From: Zygnema cylindricum
Taxonomy: Eukaryota; Streptophyta; Zygnematophyceae; Zygnematales; Zygnemataceae
Length of the DNA stretch: 64,000 nucleotides
Direction of reading: 5' to 3'
Assembly: GCA_037447655.1 (NCBI GenBank)
Contig: JBBHKE010003298.1
Location: 1 to 64,000 of the forward strand
Position 1 is the first letter of the stretch. The number at the start of each line of letters is the position of its first letter. A program made the position numbers and the translations under genes. Below are positions 59,232 through 64,000 of this stretch, piece after piece. The notes under the pieces were generated by a model. That model ran no database searches. It was not told the DNA's origin and was given only the letters and a program-made list of their open reading frames with translations.

Positions 59232-61506
59232 AAGTCCTCAGAATGGACAACTTCCAAGAAGCCTCTAGGATAACCCTGACCCCTTTGTTTTTTAGGAAGA
59301 ACAAATGCCACCTTGGAAGACAAAAACTCTGACCACCTTCACCCTTGTGAAGGCAAGACTTCCCTGAGACGATAGCAAAAAGAATCACTGAATTTGCTCC
59401 CCCGAGCAGTTAGTTATGGAAGGTCAAAGTTGACCTTTTGTACATAAGCTCTCTGGGAGAGTGGGTCCTATCTACCAATTTTTCTAAGTCCTATCTCTCT
59501 CACAGACTCTATCTACTGACGTACGGAGCCAATCATATTACACTTCCGTACACAAAAGTACAATTGTCGGTGTACTTTTTGTACGGATATTGTACGACAT
59601 GGCCTAAAAGTCGACACATGTCATATCCGAATTCGGTCTCGTAATTCGCGGAGATGCCGCGATCCAACGCAATTTCGCCACATGTCATCCGATGTGGCGA
59701 TGACCACAAACCGCCGAGATTCTCTTCGGCGATCTCGGCTTTATTCTCGGCCGTCCGATTGAATGCATATTTCAATCATAGCCGTCATAAATACTTGCGC
59801 GATATTTGTTTCGTTTAAAGAAACAAATGCGCTGTACTTGTTTCTTATCCGTACCGTAATCCGTACTTCAACATACTTGACTCTATTTATTCCTTAACCA
59901 GTTTCCGTTAAATGAAATATCATACGTGGTAATGTTTAAATAAATGTCAAACCCTATAGCATGTATCATTAGCTCTAGACCTAACGGATAAGGTTACCGT
60001 CTAACGGCTGCCTGACGTCCAACAGGTGTTGTCCATAGCCATTTCTAGCCATGGATTCACCCTCGGAAGCACCACAGTCTTCCCAAAAACAGCCTACTTT
60101 GAATCAACACTGAATTCTACAGAAATAACAAAGCTAGCTGAAACTACATCAACAGATAGTATCTAGGCTTTGGAATAACCTCACAAAGTTTCAGACAAAT
60201 ATAATAAACAGAGCGATCACATCATCTAGTCAAAGGTGCAGAAAAACAGTCTGCCAGAACTTTGATAAAACAGACTAACTTCACAATGAATTAAAACACA
60301 GACCAGGCACACAATAGACCTGCAAATCTGTGAAAATAAAAAATATATAAAGAGGAACACACATGCAGAATTTCAGATAATTTTGCCAACAGATCTGAGA
60401 GTAATCCTCAGATAAAATTACCAAAAAACACCATAAACAGTTTTTGGTCCAAAAGTTCCTATGACTAAAAATGACTAAGTCCTACAAATATACACGAGCT
60501 CATTACTGAGTGTACGGAGGCATACCAGCCGTACGAAATCTACTAGCTACCTCTATTAATGTTAATAAACCCGAATACTTCGAGGCATGTCAAAAAGAGT
60601 ATATCTACACTAATAACTAATACACATAAAGACAAACCATTGTTGTAAATATTTACAAAGTACACACAATCTTACAAAATCGTATGCTCAGTCATGCTAA
60701 GTCACTCAATGGAACTCCTCGAATTTTGTCAAACAATCCGGGACGTCCAAAATAAACATCGTGTGATTGACGCGATTTCGCGTCTCTACTACTTGAAAAA
60801 TATCGACGGCCTATATCCGCCATCCGTCGTTCTAATTCGGCACCCTCGATGTCGCGCCACGTGGTCATAAAAATCCAAACGAAATCCAAGCGAGTCGTCA
60901 AATATCCCACGACATCGCGAAGAGAATTTAGTCATTCATGTCCACTTGTTAAAATAATAATCATACAACCGAAATCAATTCCGTACGGCAGCCGCGTCCT
61001 TTGCAATAAATGCGACAAATAAAGTACACGTCATTTTTCATAAACGTCGCTTGTCGCATATAAATTACATTTGTTCAAATTATATGTTCCGTACCGGCGA
61101 CGTACATTTTGTAAACTTCACATCGGATCGCGTCGAGATCCGCCGTCCATTTCTTAACGCATTCCGCTCCACTCAATTACTACCTCACGTCCCTTTAATT
61201 TTACTCGTACATTTAATCCCCTAATCCAAAAATCCATTCAAACCACCACATTACTTTCGATAATATATTACGCACGCGAAACGGCGCGTGCGCACAAAAT
61301 GTCGAGTACGCACGAAACCAACTTTTCAAAAACAACAGCAGGTACCAGGATCAAATCTTGGTTGCATCACTAATCCTTTTAGTAATTAAAGTACCATCCA
61401 ATAAATCAACTAATCTATTTCCCGTAAACCTCTAGATAGCCTAGGTAGCCATGTCTCTAGCTTCCTCTCAAACTTCTCAGTGATTGGGACAAGTGTGGGA
61501 GTTCAA
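59212..61506 (-). mobile_element. 5' LTR of J (family E), split by solo LTR D
   Basis: 59,212-60,026 and 61,338-61,506 together are an E-family LTR in minus orientation: TGAAACTCTGAGACC at one end, AGCCATGTCTCTAGCTTCC near the other. The last 30 or so bases are missing where element I begins. The tRNA-like unit is split: TAGACCTAACGGATAAGG at about 59,974-59,992 and B-box GGATCAAATCT at 61,348-61,358. Confidence 0.8.
60027..61337 (+). mobile_element. Solo LTR of family D, copy 3, inserted in a tRNA-like unit
   Basis: 1,311 bp, TGTTGTCC...AAAACAACA, flanked by ACAGG (60,022-60,026) and GCAGG (61,338-61,342), a one-mismatch duplication. It separates the A-box and B-box parts of J's tRNA-like unit. 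Confidence 0.85.
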
Positions 61507-61725
61507 TGTAGAAATTAATGGTCCGTTTAAAGTATTTTCTAGGTCTAAATAGAAATATAGAAAAAAGCCGAGGCAGTCTACCTCTAACTTCTCTCTCGAA
61601 CTTCTCAAACTTGTCGCAGTCACTAAGAAATTGGAGAGGAAGCTAGAGCCATGGCTACCTAGGCTATCCAGAGGTTTACAGGAAATATATATATTAGTTT
61701 ATTTACCGTTAGAGGTTTATTTACT

Positions 61726-61820
61726 AAAAGGATATGTGCTGCCCCCAGGATTTGATCCTGGTACCTGCCGGACGATAAGCAGTCGGTAGCCGGTCGCTTT
61801 ATCCGTTATGTCAAGACCTA
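61726..61820 (-). promoter_or_regulatory. tRNA-like Pol III unit in I 5' LTR
   Basis: Minus strand: GACATAACGGATAAAGCG, B-box GGATCAAATCC (complement of 61,748-61,758) within CCAGG/CCTGG stem pairing, TTTT (complement of 61,726-61,729). Antisense to I. The 3' LTR copy (63,052-63,146) has one B-box change. Confidence 0.5.
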
Positions 61821-62025
61821 GTGTTAGGTACTATTGGGTTTGATATTTACTTATACATTACCAAAAAGGATAATTCATTTAACTGAAACTATTTACGGGA
61901 AACATAGATTTAGTAATGTAAAAGTACGGATTGTGGTACGGATAAAGAAATGAATACCGCGCATTTGTTTCTTTAACAAAACGAATACCGCGCTTGTATT
62001 TATTACGGCTACGATTAAATGTGAA

Positions 62026-62866
62026 TTGACTCAAAAGGAAGCAATAGGAAACATGCTTGAAAAATTTCAGATGGATAAAGCTAATAGTTGTACAACTCCA
62101 ATGGAGTTGAAGAAGGGAAGAGAGGGGAGTGAGGAAGAAGGAGTCATAGTCTCAGACGAGGAATTATCTCCTGAAGAACAGAAGTTCATGCAGACTATTC
62201 CTTACAGGCAAGTAGTGGGAAGCCTAATCTATTTTATAAATTGTACCCGACGCGATTTAGCTGCAGCTGTAGGAGTGCTGAATAGAATTCTAAATGCTCC
62301 CACTAAGAGGGATTGGGAGGCAGCTAAGAGATTCCTTAGATATTTGATAGGAACTAGGGATCTATAGTTACATTTGGGTGGGGAGAATACTAACATCACT
62401 ACTTAGAGTGATGCCAGTTATGGTGATGCTCCGATGAGGAGATGCACGTTTGGATATATATTACATGTGGGTGATGGGGCTTGCTGTTGGAGTAGCAAAC
62501 AACAAAAAAGTTATTGCTCAGTCCACCTTGGAGGCTGAGTATATGGCCTCTTGCTCTGCTGTAAAAGAATTGATGTGGGTCAAGACTTTGCTTAGTGAGC
62601 TTGGTCACCTTAAGAGTGGTGTGCAGAATTTTTTTTGTGATAATCAGCCAGCAATCGCTATTTCTGCCAATCCTAAAAATCATTTTAAATCCAAACACAT
62701 GGACATTAGTCTCAGCTTTGTTAGAGAAAAAGTAGAAAACAAAATAATCAGTTTAGAGTATCGACCAGATAGTGAGATGGTAGCAGATATGACGACCAAA
62801 CCTGTGCCTTCCCCTAAGCTAATTTTCTGCAGGGAGAAGTGTGGTCTGAAATCAAAGATTGACTAG
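62026..62866 (+). pseudogene. RT C-terminus and RNase H of element I
   Basis: LTQKEAIGNMLEKFQMDKAN, PYRQVVGSLIYFINCTRRD and WEAAKRFLRYLIGTRDL, then after a TAG and a small frameshift STLEAEYMASCSAVKELMWV, FCDNQPAIAISANPKNHFKS and MTTKPVPSPKLIFCREKCG. This is the last third of copia pol; gag, protease, integrase and most of RT are deleted. Confidence 0.9.
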
Positions 62867-62879
62867 AAAATAAGAGGAG

Positions 62880-63903
62880 TGTAGAAATTAATGGTCCATT
62901 CAAAGTATTTTCACTTCTCTCTCGAACTTCTCAAACTTGTCGCAGTCATTAAGAAATTGGAGAGGGAGCAAGAGTTATGGCTACCTAGGCTATCCAGAGG
63001 TTTAGGGGAAATATATATATTAGTTTATTTACCGTTAGAGGTTTATTTACTAAAAGGATATGTGTTGCCCCCAGGATTTGATCGTGGTACCTGCCGGACA
63101 ATAAGCAGCCGGTAGCCGGTCGCTTTATCCGTTATGTCTAGACCTAGTGTTAGGTACTATTGGGTTTGATTTTTACTTATACATTACCAAGAAGGATAAT
63201 TCATTTAACTGAAACTATTTACGGGAAACATAGATTTAGTAATGTAAAAGTACGGATTGTGGTACGGATAAAGAAATGAATACCGCACATTTGTTTCTTT
63301 AGCAAAACGAATACCGCGCTTGTATTTATTACGGCTACGATTAAATTTGAATTTAATCGGACGGCCAGAATGAACGCCGAGATCGCAGAAGAGAATCTCG
63401 GCGGTTTGTGGTCATCGCCACATCGGATGACACGTGGCGAAGTTGCGTTGGATCGCGACATCTCCGAGAATTACGGGACCGAATCGGGATATGACATGTG
63501 TCCACTTTTACGCCATGTCGTACAATATCCGTACAGAAAGTACACCGGCAGTTGTACTTTTGTGTACGGAAGTGTAATATGATTGGCTCTGTACGTCAGT
63601 AGATAGAGTCTGTGAGAGAGATAGGACTTAGAAAAATTGGTAGATAGGACCGTGTCTCCTAGAGAGATTCAGTACAAAAGGTCAACTTTGACCCTCCATA
63701 ACTAACTGCTCATGGGAGCAAATTCAGAGATTCATTTTGCTATCGACTCAAGGAAGTCTTGCCTTCTCAGGGGTGAAGGTTGTCAAAGTCTTTGTCTGCT
63801 AGGGTGGTAGTTGTTCTTGTTGAAACACAAAGGGGTAAGGGTTATCCTAGAGGCTTCTTGGAAGCTGTCCATTCGGATGACTTATGGAGGTCTCACAGTT
63901 TCA
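62880..63903 (+). repeat. 3' LTR of element I
   Basis: 1,024-bp complete family E LTR, closely matching the 5' part at 61,507-62,020. Confidence 0.9.
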
Positions 63904-64000
63904 GCGTGTTTGGCACACTCCAATTTTAGACGCATCTCCTCGTTTTTCACTTCATTTCTTGAAGTTTTAGTTCTCTCTCACGAATTGCAATCATACATTC
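63904..64000. other. Sequence flanking element I, nothing identified
   Basis: Starts GCGTGTTTGGCACACTCC, faintly like GGCGTTTTTGGCACACCTTC at about 34,346 next to the truncated A LTR. Too short to classify. Confidence 0.3.

Larger units (their letters stand above)
61507..63903 (+). mobile_element. Internally deleted copia element I (family E LTRs)
   Basis: The 5' LTR starts at 61,507 (TGTAGAAATTAATGG) but breaks off near 62,020 in GATTAAATGTGAATT and joins directly to the RT/RNase H region. The 3' LTR 62,880-63,903 is complete (TGTAGAAATTA...CACAGTTTCA). The tract AGAAAATAAGAGGAG precedes it. Flanks TTCAA and GCGTG do not match. Confidence 0.8.

Overview
The window is eukaryotic nuclear DNA. 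It has spliced genes with GT-AG introns, plant-type Ty1/copia and Ty3/gypsy retrotransposons, a DUF659-type hAT transposon, and no bacterial gene layout. Retrotransposon primer sites match the anticodon arm of a plant-type initiator tRNA-Met. That, the copia families, and the G-rich low-complexity tracts around genes suggest a streptophyte, possibly a charophyte alga such as Chara. This assignment is inference and cannot be settled from the sequence. A run of 10 Ns at 57,591-57,600 marks a scaffold join.

Layout. Positions 1-2,366 (+) hold the last four exons of a conserved eukaryotic gene with a papain/NlpC-like cysteine motif, followed by a purine repeat that carries degraded copies of the gene's own 3' end. 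Positions 3,833-10,501 (-) hold a many-exon kinesin-like motor gene whose switch II motif is eroded. Positions 10.5-18.7 kb are a DNA-transposon zone: a 4.4-kb hAT element with a broken transposase, a 466-bp deletion derivative of it, a second terminal-inverted-repeat element, and a shared flanking repeat.

From 18.7 kb to the end the window is a stack of LTR retrotransposons. The local families are named here K, E, H, G, A, B, C, D, J and I. Several nesting events are proved or supported by target-site duplications: G (GATGA) lies inside solo LTR H (AAGTA), which lies inside an LTR of K, which also holds solo LTR E (GTAGG). C (GATAG) lies inside an LTR of B. D solo LTRs are flanked by AGTTT, and by ACAGG/GCAGG inside the LTR of J. 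C (45,317-51,665) is the best preserved element: one gag-pol frame with three premature stops and LTRs about 97% identical by eye. A decayed Ty3/gypsy element (39.9-42.6 kb) and an unidentified degraded coding region (53.3-55.8 kb) lie between them.

The most unusual signal is shared by the K/A/E/J/I and C/G LTRs. Each carries, in U3 and antisense to the element, a tRNA-like unit with an A-box-like sequence, a good B-box and a T4-6 terminator. The same families appear to be primed by an internal (half) initiator tRNA, and their Gag frame starts inside the 5' LTR and runs through the primer-binding site.
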